Positions 1-8,098 of a stretch of 64,000 bases of DNA are shown here, in pieces (the first letter of the stretch is position 1; the number at the start of each line of letters is the position of its first letter). The notes under the pieces were generated by a model. That model was not told the DNA's origin, did no database searches, and saw only the letters and a list, made by a program, of their open reading frames with translations. Both the position numbers and the translations under genes were made by a program. Origin of the DNA: Antribacter soli (lineage in GTDB: Bacteria > Actinomycetota > Actinomycetes > Actinomycetales > Cellulomonadaceae). The stretch covers positions 1 to 64,000 of the forward strand of contig NZ_JAKGSG010000021.1 in the NCBI RefSeq assembly GCF_021568775.1, in the 5' to 3' direction.

Positions 1-24
1 CCCCCGCCGGCGTCCGTCCGCCCG

Positions 25-70
25 CCCGGGGGGGGGGGGGGGCCGCGGCCCCCCCCCCCCCCCCCCGGCC
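25..70. repeat. G/C homopolymer palindrome downstream of parB
   Basis: Fifteen G (28-42), the palindrome CCGCGG (43-48) and eighteen C (49-66) form a perfect inverted repeat with 18-nt arms (28-45 and 46-63). It lies about 45 bases past the parB stop codon, so it could act as a terminator stem, but no T-tract follows on either strand. Homopolymers this long are error-prone in sequencing, so the exact length should not be trusted. Confidence 0.6.
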
Positions 71-110
71 AGTTCTCTGTGCGCGTTCGGTTCTGGCGCG
101 TCAGGCCTGG

Positions 111-1541
111 TCAGTCCTCGTCCAGGTCGTCGCCGCTCGCCCCGTCGTCAGTCTGGGACCGGAGCAGGCCCGGATCCTCGGGCGCCATGACGGCCAGGAT
201 GCGATTGAGGTCGTCCACCGAGGCGAACTCCACGGTCAGGCGACCCTTGCTCCTGCCGACATTGACCTTCACGCGGGTCTCGAACCGGTCGGAGAGGCGC
301 GTGGCGAGGTCGTCGACCGCCTCGAGCCGACCCCCGGCACGCGGTGCCTTGCGGGGCTTTGTTCCCGCGCCGCCGGTCTCCGTGAGCATCACGATCTCTT
401 CGGTGGCACGCACCGAGAGGCCTTCGGACACGATGCGCTGGGCGAGTCGCTCGATCTCCGCTGCATCGCTCAGGCCGAGCAGTGCACGCGCGTGGCCGGC
501 AGAGAGAACCCCTGCCGCAACCCGTCGCTGCACGAGAGGCGGCAGCCGCAGGAGCCGGAGCGTGTTGGAGATCTGCGGTCGACTCCGGGCGATGCGGGAC
601 GCGAGCTGCTCGTGGGTGCAACCGAAGTCGTCGAGGAGCTGGCGATAGGCGGCTGCCTCCTCGAGCGGGTTGAGCGCCGCACGGTGGAGGTTCTCGAGGA
701 GCGCGTCCCGGAGCATGTCCGAGTCGTCGGTCTCCCGGATGATCGCCGGGACGGTGTCGAGGTTCGCGGCCTGCGTGGCGCGCCAACGGCGCTCGCCCAT
801 GATGAGCTCGTATGCGCCCGGCGTCGTCTTGTCGGGCCGGACGACGATCGGCTGCAGCACGCCGATCTCCTTGATCGACTCGACCAGCTCGTCGAGCTCG
901 CCCTCGTCGAAGATCGTTCGCGGCTGCCGCGTGTTCGGCCGGATCGCCCCGACGGGAATCTCGGCAAACCTGGCGCCGGGGACCGGCAGGAGGTCCTGGG
1001 TTTCACGTGAAACGTCGCCGCCGAAGAACGCTGAGTCCAGCGCGCTCGCCGAGTCGCTGGGCGTGCCGTCGTTCGAGACCGACAGGCGCCCGCTCTCGAT
1101 CGCCGCGTCCCACTTCGGCCGAGAGGCCGGGCGGAAGGCCGACGGTGCCCGCCTTCCCGGCTCCACGACGTGCGACGCGTCCCCAGCCGACTCTGTCTCT
1201 GCCGCAGGTCCGGGCTCCCCGTCAGGCGTGGCGGAGACGATCTCGGTCGCGACCGGCGCCACTGCGCTCGCCTCTGGCGCCGCGCCCGCCGGGAGCCCGT
1301 CCGCACTGGGTGCGGTTACCGCCGCAGGTGCGGGGGCTTGATGGGGTGCCGCGACAGGCTCGGGCGTGACTGCCGGCTCATCAGGAGCGCCGGCCCCGGC
1401 GATCGCGGGAGGAGCCGGCCGCTCCTCGACTGCGAGAGCGGTCACCGCACCAAGACCGTCGCGCCGATCGTCATCCTCCGGGGAGGTAGGGATCAGTGCG
1501 CCCAGGCCGCGCCCGAGTCCTCGCCGCTTCTGGGTGCTCAT
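111..1541 (-). CDS. parB: Chromosome partitioning protein ParB
   Basis: This is the parS-binding CTPase that loads onto the origin region and works with ParA to segregate it. The 476-residue product opens with the typical [14 protein letters not shown] segment. A roughly 170-residue Ala/Pro-rich linker follows, then the ParB domain from about residue 192, with the CTP-binding GERRWRA motif at about 249-255. A helix-turn-helix (residues [13 protein letters not shown]) and a C-terminal dimerisation domain complete it. The ATG at 1541 was chosen over the upstream in-frame start at 1592 because GGAGGA sits seven bases before it and the family N-terminus begins there. It lies 25 bases downstream of parA and is probably cotranscribed. 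ParB proteins are usually about 330-380 residues, so the linker is long. A parS site is embedded at 1000-1013. Confidence 0.95.
   Translation of the reverse strand: MSTQKRRGLGRGLGALIPTSPEDDDRRDGLGAVTALAVEERPAPPAIAGAGAPDEPAVTPEPVAAPHQAPAPAAVTAPSADGLPAGAAPEASAVAPVATEIVSATPDGEPGPAAETESAGDASHVVEPGRRAPSAFRPASRPKWDAAIESGRLSVSNDGTPSDSASALDSAFFGGDVSRETQDLLPVPGARFAEIPVGAIRPNTRQPRTIFDEGELDELVESIKEIGVLQPIVVRPDKTTPGAYELIMGERRWRATQAANLDTVPAIIRETDDSDMLRDALLENLHRAALNPLEEAAAYRQLLDDFGCTHEQLASRIARSRPQISNTLRLLRLPPLVQRRVAAGVLSAGHARALLGLSDAAEIERLAQRIVSEGLSVRATEEIVMLTETGGAGTKPRKAPRAGGRLEAVDDLATRLSDRFETRVKVNVGRSKGRLTVEFASVDDLNRILAVMAPEDPGLLRSQTDDGASGDDLDED
1000..1013. promoter_or_regulatory. parS site 1, inside parB
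   Basis: This is a perfect copy of the palindrome GTTTCACGTGAAAC, the ParB-binding site. It lies in the parB coding frame, where it is read as Val-Ser-Arg-Glu-Thr just before the ParB domain. Confidence 0.95.
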
Positions 1542-1566
1542 CGTGCTTCCTCCATCGTCAACGCCC

Positions 1567-3699
1567 TCACCACTGGCCATCCTGCGCGACACCCGCCGGG
1601 CTCGGACGACGCGGGCTCGAGAAGCCCTGTCCTCGCTCCGCGAGCTCCCGAGCGGCCTCGAGATACGCCAGCGCGCCGGTCGACGACGGGTCGTAGGTCA
1701 TGACCGTCTGGGCGTAGCTCGGAGCCTCAGAGATGCGCACCGACCGCGGGATCGTCGTGCGGAAGGTCTCGTTCGGGAAGTGCGTTCGGACCTCGCTCGC
1801 GACCTGCTGGGCGAGGTTGGTGCGGCCGTCGTACATCGTCAGGAGGATCGACGAGACGCGCAGGTCAGGGTTGAGGTGAGCGCGGATCATGTCGATCGTC
1901 TTCAGCAGCTGGCTCAGACCCTCCAGCGCGTAGTACTCGCACTGGATGGGGATGAAGACCTCGCGCCCCGTGACGAACGCGTTCACCGTGAGCAGGCCGA
2001 GGCTGGGCGGGCAGTCGATCAGAACGTAGTCGATCCGCTCCTCCCCGTTCGCGATGCGCTGTTCGAGGTACGTGTCGAGCGCGCGGCGAAGTCGCGTTTC
2101 ACGTGAAACGAGCGACACGAGCTCGATCTCGGAACCGGAGAGGTCGATCGTCGCGGGGACGCCCCAGAGGTTTGGGACGTCGGGGCACTCCTGCACGGTG
2201 CTGGCGATCGGCGCGTCCTCGATGAGGACCTCGTAGACAGAGGGTGTGCCTGCGCGATGCTCCAGGCCGAGTGCTGTCGACGCGTTGCCCTGCGGGTCGT
2301 TGTCGATCACGAGGACGTTCAGACCGGCCTGAGCCAGGCCGGCGGCGAGGTTGACGGTGGTTGTCGTCTTGCCGACGCCACCCTTCTGATTCGCCACCGT
2401 GATGATGCGCGTCTTCGGGGGGCGCGGAAACTTGCGCCCGTGGAGCTCGAGGCGACGACGGGCGTCCATCGCAAGCTCGGCGGCAAGTGGTGTGGTCTCG
2501 TCGACGATCGGGACGCTGGCGATGAGTGCCGCACGGCGGTCTTCCTCGCTCACGTAGCGGTCCTCGCCGAGGCCCTGGGCGGACTGGGGCGTATTCGAGG
2601 GCCACTGCTCCGCCGACGCCGTTTCACGTGAAACGGCGGGGGTCGGAGCGGAGAGCCCTTGCACAGGGATCGGATCCGTCACGCGCACACTGTAGTCGCT
2701 GCGGTTGTCGTTCGGGCTGCTATCCGCGCTGGTGGGCGCCGACTCGCCGACGGCCTCGCCGGTGTCGGCACCCGCGTCCACCTCTGCGGGACGCACGGCC
2801 AGCGCCACAGAGGCCGACGACGCAGCGGCCGGTCCGGCGACGATCGCCTCCGAACGAATCCCGTCGAGCGACCCCGGCACGAGCGATGTCGCGCGGCCGG
2901 CCGGTTCTCGATCCGTGTCCACGACGGACCCGGCCGCCGACTCCTCGGCATCCTGCTCCTCGCCGTCCGAGTCCTCGCCCACCGAGTCCGCCGCCGAGTC
3001 CTCGCCCACCGAGTCCTGAGCCACCGATTCGGACGGGGAATCGGACGGGGAGCCGACCGCCGACGTGGCCGACGCGCCGGACGAAGGCTCGACGGCAACC
3101 TCGGGCTCAGGTGAGCGCTCGGTGTCCACCTCTGGATCGGACGGGTTGCCCGGATCCACCTCCGGCGTGACCGCCGGGTCTGTGTCCGGACTCAGGCCGG
3201 AATCGGGCTCCAGGTCCGGGACCGTCTCCGGGTCTGGCTCGACGCCCCGGACCACCTCCGGATTGGTGTCCGGGTCCGTCTCCGGCTCCGGCTCGGCGTC
3301 CGGTTCCGGGTTGGTGTCCGGTTCCGGGTTGGTGTCGGGCTCGGCGTCCGGCTCCGGCGCGACGTCCGGCTCTGCATCCGGCAATATCTTCGGCTCTGGG
3401 CCCCGATCTGCGTCAGGCAAGACCTCGGGGTTCCCCAGGTCTGCCTCCAGATCGGGCACGGACTCCGGTTCCGGGCTCTCCGACTCCACCCCGGCGGGAG
3501 ACCCGCTCTCCGGGTCCACGTCCACCGTCGCCAGCGCTGCGGCCACCGGTGCCGGCGCCAGCTCGAGCGACCGAGCCGCCTCCGGCGCGGGCCCCGGTTC
3601 GATCAGAGGCCCAGCCGCCGCGTCCGCGACGGGCTCAGCAGCCGTTTCGGAACCGCTCGCCGGCTTCTGCCGCTTCGATTTCCTCCTGAAGAACCACAC
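1567..3699 (-). CDS. parA: Chromosome partitioning ATPase ParA with long acidic N-terminal extension
   Basis: This is a deviant Walker-type ATPase that acts with ParB-parS in origin segregation. The ATPase core fills about the last 300 of 710 residues: the Walker A motif KGGVGKTTT is near residue 435, followed by the DNDPQGN and DCPPSLG motifs. The first 400 or so residues are low-complexity and acidic, with Glu-Pro-Asp repeats such as [15 protein letters not shown]. They stay in the ParA frame with G/C at nearly all third positions, so this stretch looks genuinely coding. The start is uncertain. GTG 3699 was chosen because it begins [10 protein letters not shown] and has TAGCGT seven bases upstream, as for a leaderless message. 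A GTG at 2553 with GAGGA ahead would give a family-typical 328-residue protein. parB follows 25 bases later. Two parS sites lie in frame. Confidence 0.9.
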   Translation of the reverse strand: MWFFRRKSKRQKPASGSETAAEPVADAAAGPLIEPGPAPEAARSLELAPAPVAAALATVDVDPESGSPAGVESESPEPESVPDLEADLGNPEVLPDADRGPEPKILPDAEPDVAPEPDAEPDTNPEPDTNPEPDAEPEPETDPDTNPEVVRGVEPDPETVPDLEPDSGLSPDTDPAVTPEVDPGNPSDPEVDTERSPEPEVAVEPSSGASATSAVGSPSDSPSESVAQDSVGEDSAADSVGEDSDGEEQDAEESAAGSVVDTDREPAGRATSLVPGSLDGIRSEAIVAGPAAASSASVALAVRPAEVDAGADTGEAVGESAPTSADSSPNDNRSDYSVRVTDPIPVQGLSAPTPAVSRETASAEQWPSNTPQSAQGLGEDRYVSEEDRRAALIASVPIVDETTPLAAELAMDARRRLELHGRKFPRPPKTRIITVANQKGGVGKTTTTVNLAAGLAQAGLNVLVIDNDPQGNASTALGLEHRAGTPSVYEVLIEDAPIASTVQECPDVPNLWGVPATIDLSGSEIELVSLVSRETRLRRALDTYLEQRIANGEERIDYVLIDCPPSLGLLTVNAFVTGREVFIPIQCEYYALEGLSQLLKTIDMIRAHLNPDLRVSSILLTMYDGRTNLAQQVASEVRTHFPNETFRTTIPRSVRISEAPSYAQTVMTYDPSSTGALAYLEAARELAERGQGFSSPRRPSPAGVAQDGQW
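2096..2109. promoter_or_regulatory. parS site 2, inside parA ATPase domain
   Basis: A perfect GTTTCACGTGAAAC palindrome is read in the parA frame as Val-Ser-Arg-Glu-Thr. Confidence 0.95.
2621..2634. promoter_or_regulatory. parS site 3, inside parA N-terminal region
   Basis: A perfect GTTTCACGTGAAAC palindrome is again read as Val-Ser-Arg-Glu-Thr in the parA frame. It lies just upstream of the alternative parA start at 2553. Confidence 0.95.
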
Positions 3700-3781
3700 C
3701 CGTGTAACGCTACGGTCGTGGACACGGCCCCACCGGGTCGAAACGCCGCCCGTCGACGAATTGTCCGCCCGACCTCTCGCC

Positions 3782-3795
3782 GTTTCACGTGAAAC
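3782..3795. promoter_or_regulatory. parS site 4, upstream of parA
   Basis: A perfect GTTTCACGTGAAAC palindrome lies about 85 bases upstream of the preferred parA start. ParB bound here could also affect the parA promoter; that is inference. Confidence 0.95.
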
Positions 3796-3865
3796 GTGCC
3801 GGATCGGAATCAGCGGGTCACACCGGTGCGCGTTCGCCGGAACTGACAATCCTCGACCTGAGTCG

Positions 3866-4243
3866 ATGCGCCCTCCGGGCACGGCGTCGCGCCTAGGTTC
3901 TTCGACGCAGGCGTGCCCTACCGCACGAGGAGCTGCCGACCCCCGACTTCTCAGACGTGCCGTCTCCTGGGTCGTCGCCGTTCTCGTCCTCACGATCGCC
4001 CCACGGGCAAAGGCCACGACGTTCGCCACCCCCGCGCAGGCCGTCGCTCAGCGCAGCGGCGCCGGCATCGGCTGGGCCTCGAGCCGTGGGTGCAGCCACC
4101 CGTACAACGCGACGGGCACCTCACTCGAGCAGATCCGGCAGACGACCAACCAAGGCTGCGGCCGCTGCACGGGCCGTGTGACGCGCATCGGCCCGTCGCC
4201 ATCAGGCGACGGGCCGATGACGGGCCGATGCTGTTTCACGTGA
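3866..4243 (+). CDS. Possible small secreted Cys-containing protein
   Basis: A 125-codon rightward frame lies in the parA-rsmG gap. Its middle reads as a signal-peptide-like segment (AVSWVVAVLVLTIAPRAKA). A 60-residue stretch rich in Cys, Gly and Thr follows, with codons ending mostly in G or C, and the stop codon falls inside parS site 5. I do not recognise the product. The ATG is the only clear start in frame, but the first 35 codons have poor third-position bias and no ribosome-binding site is visible. It may be a chance open frame or a decayed gene. Confidence 0.25.
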   Translation: MRPPGTASRLGSSTQACPTARGAADPRLLRRAVSWVVAVLVLTIAPRAKATTFATPAQAVAQRSGAGIGWASSRGCSHPYNATGTSLEQIRQTTNQGCGRCTGRVTRIGPSPSGDGPMTGRCCFT

Positions 4244-4246
4244 AAC
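4233..4246. promoter_or_regulatory. parS site 5, downstream of rsmG
   Basis: This is a perfect GTTTCACGTGAAAC palindrome. All five parS sites fall within 3.3 kb, about 5.5-9 kb left of oriC. Confidence 0.95.
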
Positions 4247-4266
4247 GGCTCCGCCGGGCGAACGAG

Positions 4267-4944
4267 CTACTTCCCGCGACGAACACGCAGGATTGTCGTC
4301 GCCTCGACGCCCGGGACCGTCACGCCCTCGAGGATCTCGGGCTCGCCGGCGCGGAACGAGCGGAGCGCCTTGCGCGCCGGCTCGATCTCGAGCGCCACAT
4401 TGCGCCCCTTGAGGATCACCATCTCCCCTCCCGGGCGGACGAGCGGCATGCTCATGCGAACGAGCTTCGACAACGCCGCGACCGCGCGGGAGGTCACGGC
4501 ATCCGCCTCGAAGGCGCCGTGGAACTCCTCCGCGCGCCCGCGCTTCACCTGGATGTTCCCGAGTCCCAGGGTCGTCGCCACCTCGGACAGCCAAACGGTC
4601 CGCCGCTCCATGGGCTCCACGAGAAGGACCTCGACGTCGGGCCGCATGATGGCGATCACGATGCCTGGCAGGCCCGCCCCAGATCCGATGTCGGCCACCG
4701 AGCCCGACGACGGCAGGTAAGGGACGACCGCGGCGGAATTGAGGATGTGCCGTTCCCAGATGCGCGGCACCTCCCGCGGGCCGATCAGTCCGCGGAGCTC
4801 GCCCTGCTCGAGCAGCAACGCCGCGAACTGCGCCACCTTGTCGTAGCTGCCGCCGAAGTACTGGCGTACGGCGTCACTCGTGCCGAGCGTCTCGGCGTCG
4901 CTCGCGTCGAGCGTCTCGCCTCGGGGCTCTCCGACCTCGTCCAT
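4267..4944 (-). CDS. rsmG: 16S rRNA (guanine-N7) methyltransferase RsmG
   Basis: RsmG (GidB) methylates a conserved guanine in the 530 loop of 16S rRNA with S-adenosylmethionine. The 225-residue product has the family's SAM-binding motif DIGSGAGLPGIV and the preceding ERHILNS segment. GGAG lies five bases before the ATG. A strong terminator separates it from jag upstream, so it probably has its own promoter in 4945-5100. Loss of this gene gives low-level streptomycin resistance in several bacteria, and nothing here suggests damage. Confidence 0.95.
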   Translation of the reverse strand: MDEVGEPRGETLDASDAETLGTSDAVRQYFGGSYDKVAQFAALLLEQGELRGLIGPREVPRIWERHILNSAAVVPYLPSSGSVADIGSGAGLPGIVIAIMRPDVEVLLVEPMERRTVWLSEVATTLGLGNIQVKRGRAEEFHGAFEADAVTSRAVAALSKLVRMSMPLVRPGGEMVILKGRNVALEIEPARKALRSFRAGEPEILEGVTVPGVEATTILRVRRGK

Positions 4945-5097
4945 CGTCTCTCCATCTCTCCTGCCGCCAATCCTCCTGGCGGTCTCCCGACAGCACCATC
5001 AGACAGCCTGGCGAGCACCACACCCGACGCCGCAGCAGGCACGACAACCCACGCTCCACGGAGCACCGCCCGGCATCAGCCCGACGCAGCGGGACCG

Positions 5098-5137
5098 AAC
5101 AAAGGGCCGGTGCGCATCGGTCGACGCGCACCGGCCC
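5098..5137 (-). terminator. Rho-independent terminator after jag
   Basis: A perfect 12-bp stem (5104-5115 with 5126-5137) is followed on the minus strand by TTTGTT. It lies 17 bases past the jag stop and would end the rpmH-to-jag transcript. Confidence 0.8.
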
Positions 5138-5153
5138 CTCGCACCTGCCGGGT

Positions 5154-5723
5154 TCAGTCGCCGGAGCCCACCTCGGCGTCGGCCGAACCAGCCAGCTGCA
5201 CCACGACGTACCGCTGCGGCTCGACACCCCGCGAGTCGCTCGCGAGGCCGGCGGCGGCGACGGCGTCGTGCACGACCTTGCGCTCGAAGGCGTTGAGGGG
5301 CTCGAGCTCCACCTCGGCACCCGTGGAGCGCACCTCCTCGATCGCCGCCTCCGCGATCCGCGTGAGCTCCTCGCGGCGCGCCGCCCGGAAGCCGGCGATG
5401 TCGAGCATCAGCCTGCTCCGCTCGCCCGTCTTGGCCTGGACGGCGAGGCGCGTCAGCTCCTGCAGTGCGTCGAGGACCTCACCGTCGCGGCCGACGAGCC
5501 GCGCCAGCGGCTCGGTGTCGTCCGCCACCACCTCGACCGCCGCGCGGTCGTACTTGATGTCGAGGTCGATGTCGCCATCGAGGTCCGCGATGTCGAGCAG
5601 CTCCTCGAGGTAGTCGGCGGCGATCTCGCCCTCCTCTTCGAGGCGTGCCGTGAGGTCCTTGACGACCGGGGTCGCCTCGTCCTGCGCGGGTGTGCCGGTC
5701 TCCGCCGGGGTGGTGGGGCTCAT
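5154..5723 (-). CDS. khpB: Jag/KhpB-family RNA-binding protein
   Basis: This is a cytoplasmic RNA-binding protein with a KH domain (around ARLVGRDGEVLDALQELTRL) and a C-terminal R3H domain (LNAFERKVVHDAVAA). The ATG at 5723 was chosen over the in-frame start at 5786 because AGGAGG stands nine bases ahead of it. That leaves a 189-residue protein starting 13 bases after yidC. The arrangement yidC-jag is conserved next to bacterial origins. In Firmicutes the family is tied to cell elongation and division; its role in actinobacteria is less certain. Confidence 0.92.
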   Translation of the reverse strand: MSPTTPAETGTPAQDEATPVVKDLTARLEEEGEIAADYLEELLDIADLDGDIDLDIKYDRAAVEVVADDTEPLARLVGRDGEVLDALQELTRLAVQAKTGERSRLMLDIAGFRAARREELTRIAEAAIEEVRSTGAEVELEPLNAFERKVVHDAVAAAGLASDSRGVEPQRYVVVQLAGSADAEVGSGD

Positions 5724-5736
5724 CTGCGTGATCCTC

Positions 5737-6807
5737 CTACTTCTTCTTCTGCTTCGAAGTGTCGTCGTCCGCCTCGCCGGTCGCACGGTCGGCTTCGTCG
5801 CCGCCCGCGGGAGCGGACTGCGCCGTGGCGGGCCGCGGGTTCACCTGCGAGCTCGGCTTCTGCCGGCTCTTGCGCTTGGGCTGGACGCGCTGTCCTCCGC
5901 GCGGCGCCTCGACCTCGGGGGCGTCCACGACGACGACCTCACCCCGGGCTGCAGCCTTCTCGGCCGCCTTGCGCGCCTGGCGCTCCTTGAGCTGCTTCTC
6001 GGCGAGCGACCCCGGTGTCGGCATGCGCTTGATCGTGTAGTACTGCTGGCCCATCGACCACAGGTTGGTGACGGTCCAGTAGATCAGGACGCCCACGGGG
6101 AAGTTCACGCCCGAGATCGCAAAGACGACGGGGAGCAAGTACAGCATCATCTTCTGCGTCTGAGCCATCGGGCCCTCGAGCGCCGACGGCGGCATGTTCT
6201 TCATGGTCAGCTGACGCTGCGTGAGGAACGTCGTGGCCGACATCGCCACGATGAGGGCGATGACGACGGCGCGCGAGACCCACGAGTCCGTCGTCAGGAA
6301 GACGTCGGACAGCTGGGCGCCGAACAGCGTCGAGCTCTCGATGTCACCGGCGACGTTCTGGGTGATCGGGCCGATCGCGTCGCGGGAGTGCGTGCCGTTG
6401 GAGATCGGCTCCAGGCTGTTCAGTACCCGGAAGAGCGCGAAGAAGATCGGCGACTGCAGCAGGAGCGGCATGCAGGACGCGAACGGGTTGGTGCCGTGCT
6501 TCCGGTACAGCTCCATGGTCTCGCGGGTCATTGCCTCGCGGGACGCCGGGTCCGTCTTGCCCTTGTACTTCTTCTGGACGGCCTGCAGCTCGGGCTGGAT
6601 CATCTGCATCCCGCGGGACGCCTTGATCTGCCTGAAGAACAGCGGGATCAGGGCGATACGGATCACGATCACGAGCGCGACGATCGACAGCACCCACGCG
6701 GTGCCCGGTCCGGATGCAAGGCCGAGCATCGTGAAGAGCGTGTGGGACCCGTACATGATCCAGGCCACCACCCACTCGATCGGGTAGAGGAACGCGAAGA
6801 AGTCCAT
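5737..6807 (-). CDS. yidC: Membrane protein insertase YidC/Oxa1
   Basis: YidC inserts and folds inner-membrane proteins, alone or with the Sec translocon. The 356-residue product has the expected membrane segments: one near residues 10-30, one at about 38-58 followed by the charged loop RQIKASRGMQMIQPEL, and three further on. A basic tail ends in KQKKK, which helps ribosome contact. GGAG lies eight bases before the ATG. It has the short actinobacterial form without the large Gram-negative periplasmic domain. It sits between yidD and jag in one leftward operon. Confidence 0.95.
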   Translation of the reverse strand: MDFFAFLYPIEWVVAWIMYGSHTLFTMLGLASGPGTAWVLSIVALVIVIRIALIPLFFRQIKASRGMQMIQPELQAVQKKYKGKTDPASREAMTRETMELYRKHGTNPFASCMPLLLQSPIFFALFRVLNSLEPISNGTHSRDAIGPITQNVAGDIESSTLFGAQLSDVFLTTDSWVSRAVVIALIVAMSATTFLTQRQLTMKNMPPSALEGPMAQTQKMMLYLLPVVFAISGVNFPVGVLIYWTVTNLWSMGQQYYTIKRMPTPGSLAEKQLKERQARKAAEKAAARGEVVVVDAPEVEAPRGGQRVQPKRKSRQKPSSQVNPRPATAQSAPAGGDEADRATGEADDDTSKQKKK

Positions 6808-6879
6808 CAGGAGTGCTCCAAAGTCGTGTACCGCGAAGTCCAGGGTTCCCGGGCCGCGTCCCGGGGCGAGCGCAGGGGC

Positions 6880-7221
6880 TCAGTGCGTGTGCGGCTTCCC
6901 GTCTGGCACGTCGGCCGGGGCATCGCTCGCCCGGCCACCGCGCGCCGGCGGTACGTCGTTCACGCCCCCCAGGCTCCACGGGTTGCACCGCAGGAGCCGC
7001 CACAGCGCGAGCCCGAGCCCGCGCAGGGCGCCGTGCCGTCGCAGCGCGATGACCGCGTACTGCGAGCACGAGGGGTAGTACTTGCACGTCGGCCCGCTCA
7101 TCGGTGAGATGAACGTCTGGTAGACCCGGATCATCCCCACGAGGACCGTCACGGGCAGGTCGCCGAGCCCGGCTCGCGCAGTCCCCGGGGCGAGCGTCGT
7201 CAGGCGGAAGAGGCCGGTCAT
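6880..7221 (-). CDS. yidD: Membrane protein insertion efficiency factor YidD
   Basis: YidD is a small amphipathic membrane-associated protein that assists YidC-dependent insertion. The family core is intact: [23 protein letters not shown] followed by [14 protein letters not shown] and RLLRCNPW. The start at 7221 overlaps the rnpA stop as ATGA, indicating coupled translation, and gives 113 residues; an in-frame start at 7317 would lie deep in rnpA. The Gly/Asp-rich tail after [13 protein letters not shown] is dispensable in the family. Confidence 0.93.
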   Translation of the reverse strand: MTGLFRLTTLAPGTARAGLGDLPVTVLVGMIRVYQTFISPMSGPTCKYYPSCSQYAVIALRRHGALRGLGLALWRLLRCNPWSLGGVNDVPPARGGRASDAPADVPDGKPHTH

Positions 7222-7631
7222 CGCACGCCACCGGTCACGCGTCGGGCATCGTTGCCCGACGTCGGACGGGTCGCCTCGGGGGCGGCCGTCGCCCGCGCGA
7301 CGGCCCGGGTGAGGCACGAGGCCAGGTCGCCGGCGAGGTCCGCGTAGCTTGCCTTGGAAGCGGCCGGGAGGGCACGCACGACTGCCCGGGCCCGGGGCGG
7401 CAGGCCCGCCACGTGCGGGGCGGCCGCGGCCCGGAGCCGGCGCTTCACGATGTTGCGCTGCACGGCATTACCAATGGCCTTAGATACGACAAAACCGACC
7501 TGTGGAGGTTCAGAGTCCTCCTCGGTGACGAGGAGGTGAACCACCAAGGTCGATCGTCCTGCACGCGTGCCGCGGCGCACCGCCCGCTCGAAGTCGACGG
7601 AACGGCGCAGTCGGTGCGCCGCGGGAAGCAC
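7218..7631 (-). CDS. rnpA: Ribonuclease P protein component
   Basis: RnpA is the protein subunit of RNase P, which trims the 5' leader of tRNA precursors. The 137-residue product carries the signature [17 protein letters not shown] and the upstream FVVSK strand. It starts with GTG three bases after rpmH and overlaps yidD by four bases. The final 35 residues are an Ala/Thr/Arg tail not needed for the fold. Confidence 0.95.
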   Translation of the reverse strand: MLPAAHRLRRSVDFERAVRRGTRAGRSTLVVHLLVTEEDSEPPQVGFVVSKAIGNAVQRNIVKRRLRAAAAPHVAGLPPRARAVVRALPAASKASYADLAGDLASCLTRAVARATAAPEATRPTSGNDARRVTGGVR

Positions 7632-7634
7632 GGC

Positions 7635-7772
7635 TCAGGCAGAGAGCTCGACGCGACCCTTGCTACGGCGAGCGGCCAGGATGGCGCGGCCGGCACGGGT
7701 GCGCATGCGCAGCCGGAAGCCATGGGTCTTGGCACGCCGGCGGTTGTTCGGCTGGAAGGTCCGCTTGCTCAC
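7635..7772 (-). CDS. rpmH: 50S ribosomal protein L34
   Basis: This 45-residue basic protein has the complete L34 signature, [20 protein letters not shown] followed by [14 protein letters not shown]. The GTG start has GGAG six bases upstream. It is the first gene of the leftward operon and is divergent from dnaA. Confidence 0.96.
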   Translation of the reverse strand: MSKRTFQPNNRRRAKTHGFRLRMRTRAGRAILAARRSKGRVELSA

Positions 7773-8098
7773 GAGGTACTCCAAGAACGTCGGGGAGGCA
7801 CACCGTCAGTCCTCGACGATGCAGGGGTGGTAACAAGGCCGTGCAGCGTAGCGCGCTCGACCGGGCCGAGCCGGGCCTGGGGCCTCAGTACGGTGGGTTC
7901 TGGGCGCGCTGAAGTACCTGGAACGGCTACCAGACGTTACGCCGCGGGCGGCTCTCGGGTCAAACCGGGAGCCTGTCACGAGCACCACACGAGCACCGTG
8001 TTTCACGGCATCCACAACCTGTGGACAACTGTGTGGACGGTGACCCATCATGGCAGACTTCAGTGATCCCACGAGCACGACGACACGAAGGAACACCA
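7773..8098. promoter_or_regulatory. rpmH-dnaA divergent regulatory region
   Basis: This 326-base gene-free interval must hold the leftward rpmH and rightward dnaA promoters. A perfect DnaA box (TGTGGACAA, 8020-8028) and a weaker copy (TGTGGACGG, 8032-8040) lie 60-80 bases before the dnaA start. They are well placed for DnaA autoregulation. No promoter hexamers were clear enough to assign. Confidence 0.7.

Noticed and set aside
3065-3865. Plus-strand Ser/Gly repeat frame opposite the parA N-terminal region
   Set aside because: The Ser-Gly repeats are the mirror of the Glu-Pro-Asp codons on the minus strand, which continue in frame into the ParA ATPase.
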